A stretch of DNA of 33,404 bases from Sphaerochaetaceae bacterium (lineage in GTDB: Bacteria > Spirochaetota > Spirochaetia > Sphaerochaetales > Sphaerochaetaceae), in contig JAFGUP010000218.1 in NCBI GenBank assembly GCA_016938475.1, forward strand, positions 1 to 33,404, given 5' to 3'. A model generated the notes under the pieces. It did not search any database. It saw only the letters and a list, made by a program, of their open reading frames with translations, and was not told the origin of the DNA. How positions within the stretch are numbered: position 1 is the first letter of the stretch; each line of letters opens with the position of its first letter. The position numbers and the translations under genes were made by a program. This document shows, piece after piece, positions 1-9,000 of the stretch.

Positions 1-55
1 CACGCATGTCGCCGATTTCTTCTGTGATGTTGAATGCACCAACAAATCCACACAT
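1..55 (-). CDS. asnB: Class II glutamine amidotransferase, probably asparagine synthetase B, 5' end only
   Basis: Only the first 18 codons lie in the window; the gene runs off the left edge. They read MCGFVGAFNITEEIGDMR. A start Met followed at once by Cys and then GFVG is the hallmark of class II (Ntn) glutaminase domains, where Cys2 becomes the N-terminal nucleophile after Met removal. The GFVG form favours glutamine-hydrolysing asparagine synthetase over GlmS, which usually has GIVG; that choice is inference. A strong AGGAGG Shine-Dalgarno at 62-67, six bases upstream, fixes the start. The gene diverges from the NifA-like activator and fits the nitrogen theme of the block. Confidence 0.7.
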   Translation of the reverse strand, partial: MCGFVGAFNITEEIGDMR

Positions 56-257
56 GTTCTGCCTCCTGTTACAAGAAATTTGTGACACCATCCGATGCCC
101 TGTGTATATAATCGGCTACGCTAACGAGTTTTAGATGAGCGTGTCAATCCGTTGGCAGGAAATACTCTTTAATTTTCTGTTAACATTCACTCTACAGTTC
201 AAAAATCAACAACAGTTCCGCCTTTCCATATACTACTCTTGCATAGATCCTTGTATC
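56..257. promoter_or_regulatory. Divergent leader between asnB and the NifA-like gene
   Basis: The stretch holds the asnB Shine-Dalgarno and, on the plus strand, a TATAAT box at 107-112. A GTGACA-like -35 at 82-87 lies 19 bp upstream of it, slightly too far. A second weak pair is TCAACA (206-211) and TATACT (229-234) with 17 bp between. Neither is strong enough to be sure of. The open frame extends upstream from 276 to 135, but those residues look non-coding and have no convincing ribosome-binding site. Confidence 0.35.
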
Positions 258-274
258 GACGTATCATATACGTC
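258..274. repeat. Perfect inverted repeat in front of the activator start
   Basis: GACGTAT-CAT-ATACGTC: two perfect 7-bp arms around a 3-bp spacer, ending one base before the proposed ATG at 276. It could be an autoregulatory operator or a leader hairpin. It differs in sequence from the paired palindromes upstream of amt and glnN. Confidence 0.45.
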
Positions 275-275
275 C

Positions 276-1808
276 ATGGATCACTCAATAGAACTTCAGG
301 TACTCCATGAGATCAGTAATATCCTTGATGAGAACGAAGAGATCAAGGGTATTCTCACCCCCATACTCATTGCACTCTCTCGTAGCTATCACTCGCAGAT
401 GAAGCGTGGTGCCATAACGCTGCTTAACCGTGACACCAAAGAGATCCTTATCGAAGCTGCCTATGGATTCACGGCAACTCAGAAACGCAAAGGGCGCTAT
501 AGTCTCGGAGAGGGGATAACCGGGGAAGTCGTCGAGCAGGGGCTTCCCGTCTCGATCCCGGATATCTCCAAGGATCCGAGGTATGTCAACAAGACGGGGG
601 CTGAAGAGGACGAACTCGGTTCCAAGAGGGTGTCGTTCATCAGCGTTCCCATCCGCAGTGGGAAAGAGGTGATCGGTACACTCAATATCACCTTCGAGAA
701 TCTCAAGAAGTCCGATGTAGAGAAGTTTGAGAAACTGCTGATGGTCATTGCCAGTATGCTTGCCCGCATCGTGAAGCTCCGTCAGGAACTGAGGGAGGAG
801 AATGAGCGTCTCACCGAGGAGAACAAACGACTCAAGCTGGAGCTTGGTGAACGCTACAAACCTGAGAGGATCATCGGAAACTCCCAGGTCATGCAGATGC
901 TCTATCAGCAGATCGCCCAGGTGAGTAAATCAGATGCGACGGTGTTGATCCGTGGTGAAAGCGGAACCGGAAAGGAACTCGTCGCTCAGGAGATCCACGA
1001 CTCCTCCTTCCGTAAGAACATGCCTCTGATCAAAGTGAACTGTGCCACCTTTGCCGAAGGCCTTATCGAGAGCGAGCTGTTCGGACATGAGAAAGGCTCT
1101 TTCACCGGGGCGTATGCCGCGAAGAAGGGGAAGTTCGAACTTGCAAACAACGGAACGATCTTCCTTGATGAGATAGGGGAACTGCCGCAGGCGATGCAGG
1201 CCAAGCTGCTGAGGGTTCTTCAGGAGAAGGAATTCGAACGGGTAGGCGGTATCAAGACCATCAAGGTGAATGTGAGGATCATTGCCGCCACGAACCGCGA
1301 CCTCGAAAAAGAGGTGGCCGAGGGTACCTTTCGTGAAGACCTCTACTACCGCCTGAACGTGTTTCCTGTTCATATTCCCCCTCTCAGAGAGCGTAAAAGC
1401 GATATCACGATGCTCTGTGACCATTTCATCGAGAAATACAACAGAGAGAACAACCTCTCCATCAAACGGCTCAGCACGAATGCAATAGACCTGCTGAACA
1501 TGTATCATTGGCCGGGGAACGTACGGGAACTTGAGAATATCATCATGCGGGCAGTCCTTCTCAGTCGGGACGATGTCATCCATAACTATCACCTGCCTCC
1601 ATCTCTTCAGTCTGCAGAATCTTCCCAGACTGCTCTTTCATCCTCCCTTCAGAGTGCCCTCGATACCCTCGAATACGAGCTGATCACCGATGAACTCAAG
1701 ACGACCCGGGGAAACCGGGCAAAGGCGGCGAGAAACCTTGGAATCAGTGAACGGATCATGGGTCTCAGGATCGAAAAGTACCGTATCGACCCGAAGCGTT
1801 TGAAATAA
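276..1808 (+). CDS. NifA-family sigma-54-dependent activator (GAF, AAA+, Fis-type HTH), 510 aa
   Basis: Enhancer-binding activator that uses ATP to open sigma-54 promoters. From the ATG at 276 the order is an N-terminal GAF sensor domain (about 10-175), a short coiled linker, a AAA+ domain with Walker A GESGTGKE (227-234) and the sigma-54-contacting loop GSFTGA (274-279, a Ser variant of GAFTGA), then a Fis-type helix-turn-helix at the C-terminus ending LRIEKYRIDPKRLK. This architecture and tail match NifA rather than NtrC, because there is no receiver domain. The oxygen-sensing Cys pair of rhizobial NifA is absent. The start was chosen because MDHSIELQVLHEIS matches NifA N-termini; no clear Shine-Dalgarno precedes it, so the start is uncertain. 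GAF domains of some NifA proteins bind 2-oxoglutarate or are targeted by PII; a similar link to the neighbouring glnK is inference. Likely targets are amt and glnN. Confidence 0.88.
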   Translation: MDHSIELQVLHEISNILDENEEIKGILTPILIALSRSYHSQMKRGAITLLNRDTKEILIEAAYGFTATQKRKGRYSLGEGITGEVVEQGLPVSIPDISKDPRYVNKTGAEEDELGSKRVSFISVPIRSGKEVIGTLNITFENLKKSDVEKFEKLLMVIASMLARIVKLRQELREENERLTEENKRLKLELGERYKPERIIGNSQVMQMLYQQIAQVSKSDATVLIRGESGTGKELVAQEIHDSSFRKNMPLIKVNCATFAEGLIESELFGHEKGSFTGAYAAKKGKFELANNGTIFLDEIGELPQAMQAKLLRVLQEKEFERVGGIKTIKVNVRIIAATNRDLEKEVAEGTFREDLYYRLNVFPVHIPPLRERKSDITMLCDHFIEKYNRENNLSIKRLSTNAIDLLNMYHWPGNVRELENIIMRAVLLSRDDVIHNYHLPPSLQSAESSQTALSSSLQSALDTLEYELITDELKTTRGNRAKAARNLGISERIMGLRIEKYRIDPKRLK

Positions 1809-1809
1809 T

Positions 1810-1825
1810 CATACACTTTTGTATG
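1810..1825. promoter_or_regulatory. Palindrome A upstream of amt (putative activator site)
   Basis: CATACA-CTTT-TGTATG, 6-bp perfect arms. It lies directly after the activator's stop codon and about 150 bp upstream of the amt sigma-54 promoter. Its centre is 30 bp from the next palindrome, which puts both on the same DNA face. The assignment as an activator site is inferred from position and from a matching pair upstream of glnN. Confidence 0.6.
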
Positions 1826-1840
1826 TTTTCTATTATAAAT

Positions 1841-1854
1841 ATACAATATTGTAT
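1841..1854. promoter_or_regulatory. Palindrome B upstream of amt (putative activator site)
   Basis: ATACAATATTGTAT is a perfect 14-bp palindrome with the same ATACA/TGTAT arms as the sites at 1810, 3714 and 3736. It lies about 120 bp upstream of the -24 element of the amt promoter, a usual distance for sigma-54 enhancers. Confidence 0.6.
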
Positions 1855-1964
1855 GAATCGGCTTTGTCACAACCGTTGACCTCTTGCGGGCAATGTGCTC
1901 GTATATCTTGCATAACTAATTATAAAATAAGAAATAAAAAAATCTTTTCTATTGTTTCTCCCGA

Positions 1965-1980
1965 TTGGCACACTGGATGC
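1965..1980 (+). promoter_or_regulatory. Sigma-54 promoter of amt-glnK
   Basis: TTGGCACACTGGATGC has the invariant GG (1967-1968) and GC (1979-1980) separated by exactly 10 bases, within a TGGCAC context. This is the -24/-12 signature of RpoN promoters. Transcription would begin near 1992, leaving a short leader before the amt Shine-Dalgarno at 2004-2009. Confidence 0.85.
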
Positions 1981-2015
1981 TTATGGGTACCCATCACAAT
2001 CGTAAGGAGATGGAT

Positions 2016-3341
2016 ATGAAGAAACTCAAAGTTGGTGTCGCGATGCTCATGCTGCTGTGCTTCGCAGGTGGAACCCTGGCGGCAGATGATCTGGCTCAGA
2101 GTGTGGCACTTCATCAGGCTGCCCTTGATATGATCTGGCTGCTTATTGCCGCTTCCCTGGTGTTTTTTATGCAGGCGGGCTTTGCCATGGTGGAGATCGG
2201 GCTTACCCGTGCGAAGAATGCCGGCAATATCATCATGAAGAACCTGATGGATTTTGCTGCGGGTGCATTGTTCTACTGGGCGATAGGATGGGCGCTGATG
2301 TATGGTTCAGATGTCGGTGGTCTGTTCGGCTTCTCTGATTTCTTTGTATCAGGAACCGATTCAGTGCTGTATCGTGACTGGATGTTCCAGGTGGTTTTCG
2401 CTGCAACAGCAGCAACGATCGTAAGCGGTGCCGTTGCCGAGCGAACGAAGTTCACAGCCTATCTGCTCTATTCTGTTGTTGTCTCAGCGGTCATCTACCC
2501 CATCAGTGGACACTGGATCTGGGGCGGCGGCTGGCTCGGGTCTCTCGGTTTCCACGATTTTGCAGGATCCACTGTCGTCCACTCTGTCGGAGGATGGGCA
2601 GCCCTTATGGGAACACTCGCTCTTGGGCCGAGGATCGGCAAGTATGTAACGAACGGAAAGAAGGTGACCAGCAAGGCAATCCCCGGTCATAACCTCCCTC
2701 TGGCTTCTCTGGGTGTCTTCATTCTCTGGTTCGGATGGTACGGATTCAATGCCGGTTCAACTCTTAGCGGTACCGATCTTACTATGGCGAATGTCGCGGT
2801 CACCACGACTCTGGCAGCTTCAGCAGGAGCAGTAGGAGCGATGATCATCAGCTGGATACAGTTCGGCAAGCCTGATGTGTCGATGTCCCTTAACGGAGCT
2901 CTGGCAGGTCTCGTCGGCATTACAGCTCCCACCGCAGTGGTAAGTCCTGTCGGGGCCATACTTATCGGCCTTATCGCGGGAGTCCTCGTCGTCTACTCGG
3001 TCGAGTTCATAGATAAGGTGCTCCACATTGATGACCCGGTCGGAGCCATCAGCGTCCATGGTGTGTGCGGTGCCTGGGGAACCCTGGCAGTCGGTCTGTT
3101 CAGTACGGCTGAAGGGATGAAAGGCCTCTTCTATGGCGGCGGGTTCACTCAGCTCGGTATACAGGCCCTCGGAGTCGTAGCGGTCGGCGCCTGGGTGACT
3201 GCATCAGCCGGTATCCTGTTCTTTGTCATCAGGAAGTTCAACGGACTCAGAGTGGATGCCGCTGACGAACTCAAAGGTCTGGACCTTGCTGAGCACAACG
3301 CTGAAGCGTACAGCGGTTTTCAGATATTCACCACGATGTAG
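2016..3341 (+). CDS. amt: Ammonium transporter Amt, 441 aa
   Basis: Trimeric inner-membrane channel for ammonium. The start at 2016 follows AAGGAG at 2004-2009, and the first 22 residues (MKKLKVGVAML...GGTLAA) form a cleavable signal peptide as in E. coli AmtB. About eleven hydrophobic segments follow. The two pore histidines are in FAGSTVVHSVGG and GAISVHGVCGAWG, and the tail ends with the conserved family motif GLDLAEHNAEAY that contacts PII. The gene is 27 bp upstream of glnK, the classic amtB-glnK pair. An in-frame extension back to 1965 is rejected because it would begin inside the sigma-54 promoter. Confidence 0.97.
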   Translation: MKKLKVGVAMLMLLCFAGGTLAADDLAQSVALHQAALDMIWLLIAASLVFFMQAGFAMVEIGLTRAKNAGNIIMKNLMDFAAGALFYWAIGWALMYGSDVGGLFGFSDFFVSGTDSVLYRDWMFQVVFAATAATIVSGAVAERTKFTAYLLYSVVVSAVIYPISGHWIWGGGWLGSLGFHDFAGSTVVHSVGGWAALMGTLALGPRIGKYVTNGKKVTSKAIPGHNLPLASLGVFILWFGWYGFNAGSTLSGTDLTMANVAVTTTLAASAGAVGAMIISWIQFGKPDVSMSLNGALAGLVGITAPTAVVSPVGAILIGLIAGVLVVYSVEFIDKVLHIDDPVGAISVHGVCGAWGTLAVGLFSTAEGMKGLFYGGGFTQLGIQALGVVAVGAWVTASAGILFFVIRKFNGLRVDAADELKGLDLAEHNAEAYSGFQIFTTM

Positions 3342-3368
3342 GAATCACAAAGTCAAAAGGAGCACGAT

Positions 3369-3710
3369 ATGAAACTTATCATAGCATATATACAGCCGGG
3401 AAAACTTCCAGAGGTGAAACAGGAACTGTACAAGAAGAAGATCTATAAGATCAGCGTGACCAATGCACTGGGATGCGGTCAGCAGAAAGGCTATACTGAG
3501 GTCTATCGGGGAATCGATGTCGAGGTGAACCTTCTGAAGAAGGTAAGAATAGAGATCGCGGTCAATGATTCCTTCGTTGATGCCACTGTAGATGCCATCG
3601 TAGCCGGTGCCGCTACCGGAACGATAGGTGACGGAAAGATCTTTATTCTCCCGATCGAGCAGACGATCCGTATCAGGAACCGCGAGAAAGGCTCGGATGC
3701 CATAGGCTAG
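3369..3710 (+). CDS. glnK: PII signal protein GlnK, 113 aa, lacking Tyr51
   Basis: Trimeric PII protein that reads ATP/ADP and 2-oxoglutarate and blocks Amt when nitrogen is ample. It is the normal family length, with AAAAGGAG just upstream. The T-loop reads [20 protein letters not shown]. Gapless alignment with E. coli GlnB keeps Gln39, Lys40 and Tyr46, but position 51, the uridylylated Tyr of enteric PII, is Val. The nucleotide-binding segment [13 protein letters not shown] is intact. Control is therefore probably by ligand binding rather than by GlnD-type uridylylation. It could also signal to the NifA-like GAF domain; that is inference. Confidence 0.96.
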   Translation: MKLIIAYIQPGKLPEVKQELYKKKIYKISVTNALGCGQQKGYTEVYRGIDVEVNLLKKVRIEIAVNDSFVDATVDAIVAGAATGTIGDGKIFILPIEQTIRIRNREKGSDAIG

Positions 3711-3713
3711 TCC

Positions 3714-3725
3714 TACAAAAATGTA
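3714..3725. promoter_or_regulatory. Palindrome A upstream of glnN (putative activator site)
   Basis: TACA-AAAA-TGTA, followed by TG, so the right arm reads TGTATG as at the other sites. It lies just after the glnK stop. Its centre is 31 bp from the larger palindrome at 3736-3765, mirroring the pair in front of amt. Confidence 0.5.
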
Positions 3726-3735
3726 TGAAAGATGC

Positions 3736-3765
3736 CCATAATCATACAAATTTGTATGATTATGG
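3736..3765. promoter_or_regulatory. 30-bp perfect palindrome upstream of glnN (putative activator site)
   Basis: The left arm CCATAATCATACAAA (3736-3750) is followed at once by its exact reverse complement (3751-3765). The core is the CATACA/TGTATG motif found upstream of amt. It sits about 63 bp before the -24 element of the glnN promoter. It could double as a weak terminator hairpin for glnK, but it has no T-run and is AT-rich, so a protein-binding site is preferred. Confidence 0.65.
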
Positions 3766-3810
3766 TATGAGAAACCTTGCCATTGCATTGTATTATAACG
3801 AGATAAATGC

Positions 3811-3826
3811 TTGGCACGCTGTGTGC
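3811..3826 (+). promoter_or_regulatory. Sigma-54 promoter of glnN
   Basis: TTGGCACGCTGTGTGC shows GG at 3813-3814 and GC at 3825-3826 with exactly 10 bases between. It is nearly the same as the amt promoter. Transcription should start near 3838, so any glnN start codon before that can be excluded. Confidence 0.87.
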
Positions 3827-3867
3827 TTATACATAAAAACCAAATGCACGTAGAGGAGTATGTGAGT

Positions 3868-5991
3868 ATGATCAACCAGATAGATTATTCGAAGACGTCA
3901 CTCATTGACGTATACGGAGAGTATTGTTTCAGTGATTCAGTGATGAGAGAGAGACTGCCGAAGAACGTCTACAAAGAAGTCGTTGCAGTTCAGACAGGTG
4001 GAAAGACTCTCAGCAAGGAGTCTGCCGAAGTGGTCGCCAATGCGATGAAAGACTGGGCACTCGAAAAGGGAGCTACCCATTATACTCACTGGTTCCAGCC
4101 CCTTACCGGACTCACCGCTGAGAAGCACGACTCCTTCATCAGTCCCAACGGAGATGGTTCTGTCGTTCTGGAGTTCTCGGGAAAGGAACTCATCCAGGGC
4201 GAGCCCGATGCATCCAGCTTCCCCAACGGAGGCCTGCGAGCTACCTTTGAAGCCCGCGGGTATACCGCATGGGATACTGCCTCTCCCGCCTTCATCAAGG
4301 AAGTCGGTGGCGTCAGGACCCTGACGATCCCCACCGCGTTCTTCTCCTACAACGGAGAGGCTCTCGATAAAAAGGTCCCTCTGCTGCGTTCCATGGTCTC
4401 GATAAACGAGGAAGCTCTTAAAGTACTTCGTTTGCTCGGCAACACGTCCGCCTCACGTATTGTCGTGAATGTAGGTCCCGAACAGGAATATTTCCTGATC
4501 GACGAGGAGTTCTACAACAAGAGACCAGACCTGAAGCTTGCCGGCCGCACGGTGTTCGGCGGAATGAGTGCCAAGGGACAGGAGATGGACGACCACTATT
4601 TCGGTGCTATCAAAGAACGAGTCAATGTGTTCATGAAGGAACTCAACTCGGCTCTATGGAAGCTCGGTATCTCTGCCAAGACTCAGCATAACGAGGTGGC
4701 TCCGAACCAGTTTGAGATCGCCACGATCTATGCTTCGGCCAATATCTCCGTTGATACCAATCAGCTGGTCATGGAAACGATCAAGAATGTGGCACAGCAT
4801 CACGGTATGGTAGCGCTCCTCCACGAGAAGCCTTTCGCAGGTGTCAATGGCAGTGGAAAACATAACAACTGGTCGATTTCGACCGATGACGGACAGAACC
4901 TGCTCAGCCCGGGAGACAGTCCTGCCGAGAATGTTCAGTTTCTCCTTTTCCTTACCAGTCTCATCAAGGCAGTAGATACCTATTCGGTTCTTCTGCGTCT
5001 GTCAGCTGCGACAAGCGGTAACGATCACCGCCTCGGTGCAAACGAAGCTCCTCCTGCCATCATTTCTATGTACCTCGGAGATATGCTCACTGAAATTCTC
5101 GAGGCCATCGCAGAAGATGCTCCCCTTGTCAAGAAAGACGGCAAGCTCATGCAGCTCGGACTCACCACGATACCCTCCTTCCCGCTCGATGACACTGACA
5201 GGAACAGGACAAGTCCCTTTGCTTTCACCGGGAACAAGTTCGAGTTCCGGATGGTAGGTTCATCACAGTCACTGGCAGGCCCCAACACGATGCTCAATGC
5301 GGCAGTCGCGGAGGTGCTCAGTGAAGTCTCCAAGCGACTGGAGAAGGCCGATGATGTGCTATCTGAAGCGAAGAGCATCATCAAGGAGTTCTATGCGAAC
5401 CACAGACGCGTCGTATTCAACGGAAACGGGTACTCGGAAGAGTGGGTGCAGGAGGCTGAAAAGAGAGGTCTGCCGAACCTGACAAACACGGTCGAAGCGG
5501 TCAGTCACCTCACAGACAGCGAATATATCGAACTGCTTTCCAAGCATAAAATCTACAGCAGGGAAGAGCTTGAATCACGCAAAGAGATCTACCTCGAGAC
5601 CTACGTGAAGCAGATCAATATCGAGGGGTCACTCATGGTGGAGATGGCTCTGGGTAAGATGGTTCCCGCAGCAAACCGATATCTGAGTGAACTGTTAACC
5701 AGTATTTCCCAGCAGAAACAGTTCGGTATCAAGGCGACAGAACTGGAGAAAGTCGCCCATGAACTGGCAAGCACCATCAATATGACGATATCTCAGGCAA
5801 AAACCCTGGAGCTTCAACTCAAAAAGGCGATGGAGCATGAGGAGAGTGTCTCGGATCATGCCCGCTTTACACACAGCCATGTTGTGAAGGCTATGGATGC
5901 TCTCAGAGTATCGGGAGATGCACTGGAGAGACTGACCGATACCTCCTACTGGCCGTATCCAAGTTACGAGGATATGCTCTTCACTCTCTAG
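3868..5991 (+). CDS. glnN: Glutamine synthetase type III, 707 aa
   Basis: Makes glutamine from glutamate, ammonia and ATP in the cytoplasm. The length of about 700 residues is that of GSIII; GSI has about 450-470. Recognisable GSIII segments include GPEQEYFLID, HNEVAPNQFEIA, FAGVNGSGKHNNWS (metal and substrate site) and RLGANEAPPAI. The C-terminal region after FRMVGSS is the long helical GSIII tail. The ATG at 3868 follows AGAGGAG at 3852-3858. Upstream in-frame codons are ruled out because the frame would start within the sigma-54 promoter. It probably forms one assimilation path with the downstream gltBD. Confidence 0.96.
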   Translation: MINQIDYSKTSLIDVYGEYCFSDSVMRERLPKNVYKEVVAVQTGGKTLSKESAEVVANAMKDWALEKGATHYTHWFQPLTGLTAEKHDSFISPNGDGSVVLEFSGKELIQGEPDASSFPNGGLRATFEARGYTAWDTASPAFIKEVGGVRTLTIPTAFFSYNGEALDKKVPLLRSMVSINEEALKVLRLLGNTSASRIVVNVGPEQEYFLIDEEFYNKRPDLKLAGRTVFGGMSAKGQEMDDHYFGAIKERVNVFMKELNSALWKLGISAKTQHNEVAPNQFEIATIYASANISVDTNQLVMETIKNVAQHHGMVALLHEKPFAGVNGSGKHNNWSISTDDGQNLLSPGDSPAENVQFLLFLTSLIKAVDTYSVLLRLSAATSGNDHRLGANEAPPAIISMYLGDMLTEILEAIAEDAPLVKKDGKLMQLGLTTIPSFPLDDTDRNRTSPFAFTGNKFEFRMVGSSQSLAGPNTMLNAAVAEVLSEVSKRLEKADDVLSEAKSIIKEFYANHRRVVFNGNGYSEEWVQEAEKRGLPNLTNTVEAVSHLTDSEYIELLSKHKIYSREELESRKEIYLETYVKQINIEGSLMVEMALGKMVPAANRYLSELLTSISQQKQFGIKATELEKVAHELASTINMTISQAKTLELQLKKAMEHEESVSDHARFTHSHVVKAMDALRVSGDALERLTDTSYWPYPSYEDMLFTL

Positions 5992-6015
5992 AAGTGAATA
6001 CATCCACCCTGAAAA

Positions 6016-6033
6016 GGCCCCCACCCGGGGGCC
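6016..6033 (+). other. GC-rich stem-loop between glnN and gltB
   Basis: GGCCCCC-ACCC-GGGGGCC forms a 7-bp stem with a 4-base loop, 25 bp after the glnN stop. It has no T-tract, so it is not a standard terminator. It could cause partial termination or protect the glnN message. No clear promoter follows it before gltB, which suggests some readthrough. Confidence 0.55.
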
Positions 6034-6082
6034 GTATGAGCCTATAAAAGGGGTTATACCAGATCCCTGACAAGGAGAATTC

Positions 6083-9000
6083 ATGCAAGAAGCGATAAGC
6101 GGACAAGGAATCGAGCACCTTCGTGCTCACACCATGCAAAGCGGCGGGTACGGTCTGTACCGCACCCGGTTCGAACACGATAACTGCGGAGTGGGTTTCA
6201 TCGCCCACATGGACGGCACGGTGCGTCATACCATCGTTTCCGATGGCCTCAAAGTTCTGAGGAATCTCCAGCACCGGGGTGCTGTCGGGGGGGATCAGAA
6301 GACCGGTGACGGAGCCGGTATCATGACCCAGATTCCCCACTCGTTTTTCACAAAGAATACCCCCGGTCTCAAGCTCCCGGAACCCGGGAGCTATGCTGTC
6401 GGTATGGTGTTCTTCCCTCACGAATCAGATTATGAGGCCTACAGGAAATCGATCGAACTGAGTATTGAGAGTAGAGGGTTCATCTTTATCGGCTGGAGAG
6501 AGGTCCCCGTTGACGCTTCCGGTCTCGGAGAGCTTGCCCTGTCGACCGAACCCGGAATTTTCCAGTTTTTCATAACTCATGATTCGCTGCGCGGCGAAGC
6601 ACTGCAGCGTAAACTTTTCGTTCTCAGACGTCTGATAGAGAAGAACGTTGAAGAGGTTCTGGGAGGTAAAGATCAGTTTTACATCTGCAGCCTCTCATCC
6701 TCAGTCGTCGTCTATAAAGGGATGCTCACAGGTGACCAGGTTGAAACCTACTACCCTGACCTGCGCGACTCCCGGTTTGAGAGTGCTTTTGCTATTATCC
6801 ATTCCCGATTCTCGACAAATACACTCCCCCAGTGGCGCCTTGCCCAGCCGTTCCGCTACCTTGCTCACAATGGCGAGATCAATACCCTCAAAGGGAATAT
6901 CAACCGCCAGAAGGCGCGTGAAGGTTATATGACGAGCAAAGTGCTTGGTGAGGATGTCAAGCATGTCGTTCCGGTCATCGATGAGAGCGGAAGTGACTCG
7001 GCGATCTTCGACAACGTGCTTGAACTGTTCACCATGGCAGGAAGAAGCATCCCCCATGTCATGATGATGATGATACCCGAAGCCTATTCTCCCGAGATCC
7101 AGATGAGTGCGGATAAGAGGGCTTTCTACGAGTATCACTCACCGATCATGGAACCCTGGGACGGTCCTGCTGCCGTGGTCTTTACAGACGGAAGGTTTAT
7201 CGGCGCGACCCTTGACCGTAACGGTCTCAGACCTGCGCGATATACTGTCATGAAGGACGGCCTCATCGTCCTCGCTTCTGAAACCGGTGTCGTCGATCTT
7301 CCCGCTTCCCAGGTACGTATGAAGGGAAGACTCCACCCGGGCAAGATGTTTCTTGTCGATCTTGAGCAGCACAGGATTATCCCTGACAACGTTATCAAAT
7401 CACGTCTTTCCAGACAGAACCCGTACCGCAGATGGGTCAAGAATACACGTCTCGAGCTTCGCGGTCTGTTTGCGCCCGCCGGTGTCCATAAGATGGAAAC
7501 TCAGGAACTGCTGGAGAAACAGATCCTGTTCGGTTACACCGATGAGGATATGCAGACGATCATCCGCCCCATGGCGAACAAGGGTCAGGAAGCAATCGGT
7601 TCGATGGGTAATGATACCGGACTTGCCGTTCTCTCCGATACATCGGAAATGCTCTTCTCCTATTTCAAGCAGCAGTTTGCTCAGGTGACTAATCCACCGA
7701 TCGATCCGCTGAGAGAGCAGTTGATGATGTCACTCGAGAGTTTCATCGAGAACGAGACCAATCCCCTCGACGAGGATCAGAGTCAGTACCGCTCCTTCAA
7801 GCTTCCTCATCCTGTACTGACATCCCGTGACCTTGCGAAGATCAGAGACAACCCCCACCCCGAGCTCGTATACCAGGACCTCGATATCACATACACCCCG
7901 GATGAGACGGGAAAAGCGATGGAAAGGGCTCTTGATGGGATGTGCCGGGAAGCCGAGCGTCTCACCTCGGAGGGTGTCTCTCTGATGATCCTCACCGACA
8001 AGAACGCAGGCCCCGGCAGGGCGCCAATCCCCTCTCTTCTTGCGGTTTCGGCACTTCATCAATATATGCTGCGCAGACATCTGAGAGGGAGAGTCGGTAT
8101 TATCGTTGAAGCAGGAGATGTGAGAGAGGTGTTCCACTATGCGCTTCACCTTGCCTTCGGCTGTGATGCAATCTGCCCGTATGTCGCCTTCGCAACGGTT
8201 AGGGCACTGGCTGAAAAGGGTTCTCTTGATGATTCATCTGTCGAGATAGCCTCGGACAATTATGTCAAGGCTATCAAGAAGGGACTGCTCAAGACCTTTT
8301 CGAGAATGGGTATTTCGACTCTTCACAGTTTCTTCAATACTCAGATTTTCGAAGCAGTGGGACTTGCCGATGATGTGGTGGACAAGTATTTCACAGGTAC
8401 GATCAGCCGTATCGGGGGAGCTGGTCTCCCTGAACTGTCCTGGGATGTCGAGCAGCGTCTTGCACAGGCCTATCCCGCTGACGGGCGCAAGGCCAAGCTG
8501 CGGGAAGTAGGTGGTTCCTACCGCTACAGGCCGGGAAGTGAACCTCACTACTGGTCTCCCGATGCAATCCGTCTCCTTCAGTCTGCCACACGGCAGAAGT
8601 CCTACGATATCTTCAAACAGTTCACGGCTATCATGGATACCTCATACCGTACCAACGGAGAGCTCCGCGGACTTCTGGATTTCAAGGAAGCGGAACCAAT
8701 TCCTATCGAGGAAGTCGAGCCGGTTGAAGCGATCACGAGAAGGTTCGTCTCTGCGGCAATGTCGATCGGAAGTATCGGCAAAGAGGCTCATGAGACTGTG
8801 GCAATCGCCATGAACCGCCTGGGTGCCAAGAGTAACAGCGGTGAAGGGGGAGAGGACCCTGTCCGCATCAAGCCCCTCGAGAATGGAGACTCGATGCGAA
8901 GCCGCATAAAACAGGTCGCCAGCGGCCGGTTCGGTGTCACCACCGAATATATCATGAGTGCCGATGAGCTGCAGATTAAGATGGCTCAGGGAGCAAAACC

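Noticed and set aside
135-275. 47-codon upstream extension of the NifA-like gene
   Set aside because: The residues do not look like a NifA N-terminus, no good ribosome-binding site precedes 135, and the stretch holds promoter-like and palindromic DNA.
930-1592. 220-codon minus-strand frame within the activator gene
   Set aside because: It is antisense to the conserved AAA+ domain, has no recognisable protein features and no ribosome-binding site.
3736-3765. Reading the 30-bp palindrome as the glnK terminator
   Set aside because: The stem is AT-rich and lacks a T-tail, and its core motif recurs upstream of amt, so a regulatory site explains it better.
3811-3867. Longer glnN starting upstream of 3868
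   Set aside because: It would begin inside the sigma-54 promoter, before the expected transcription start; the ATG at 3868 has a good ribosome-binding site.
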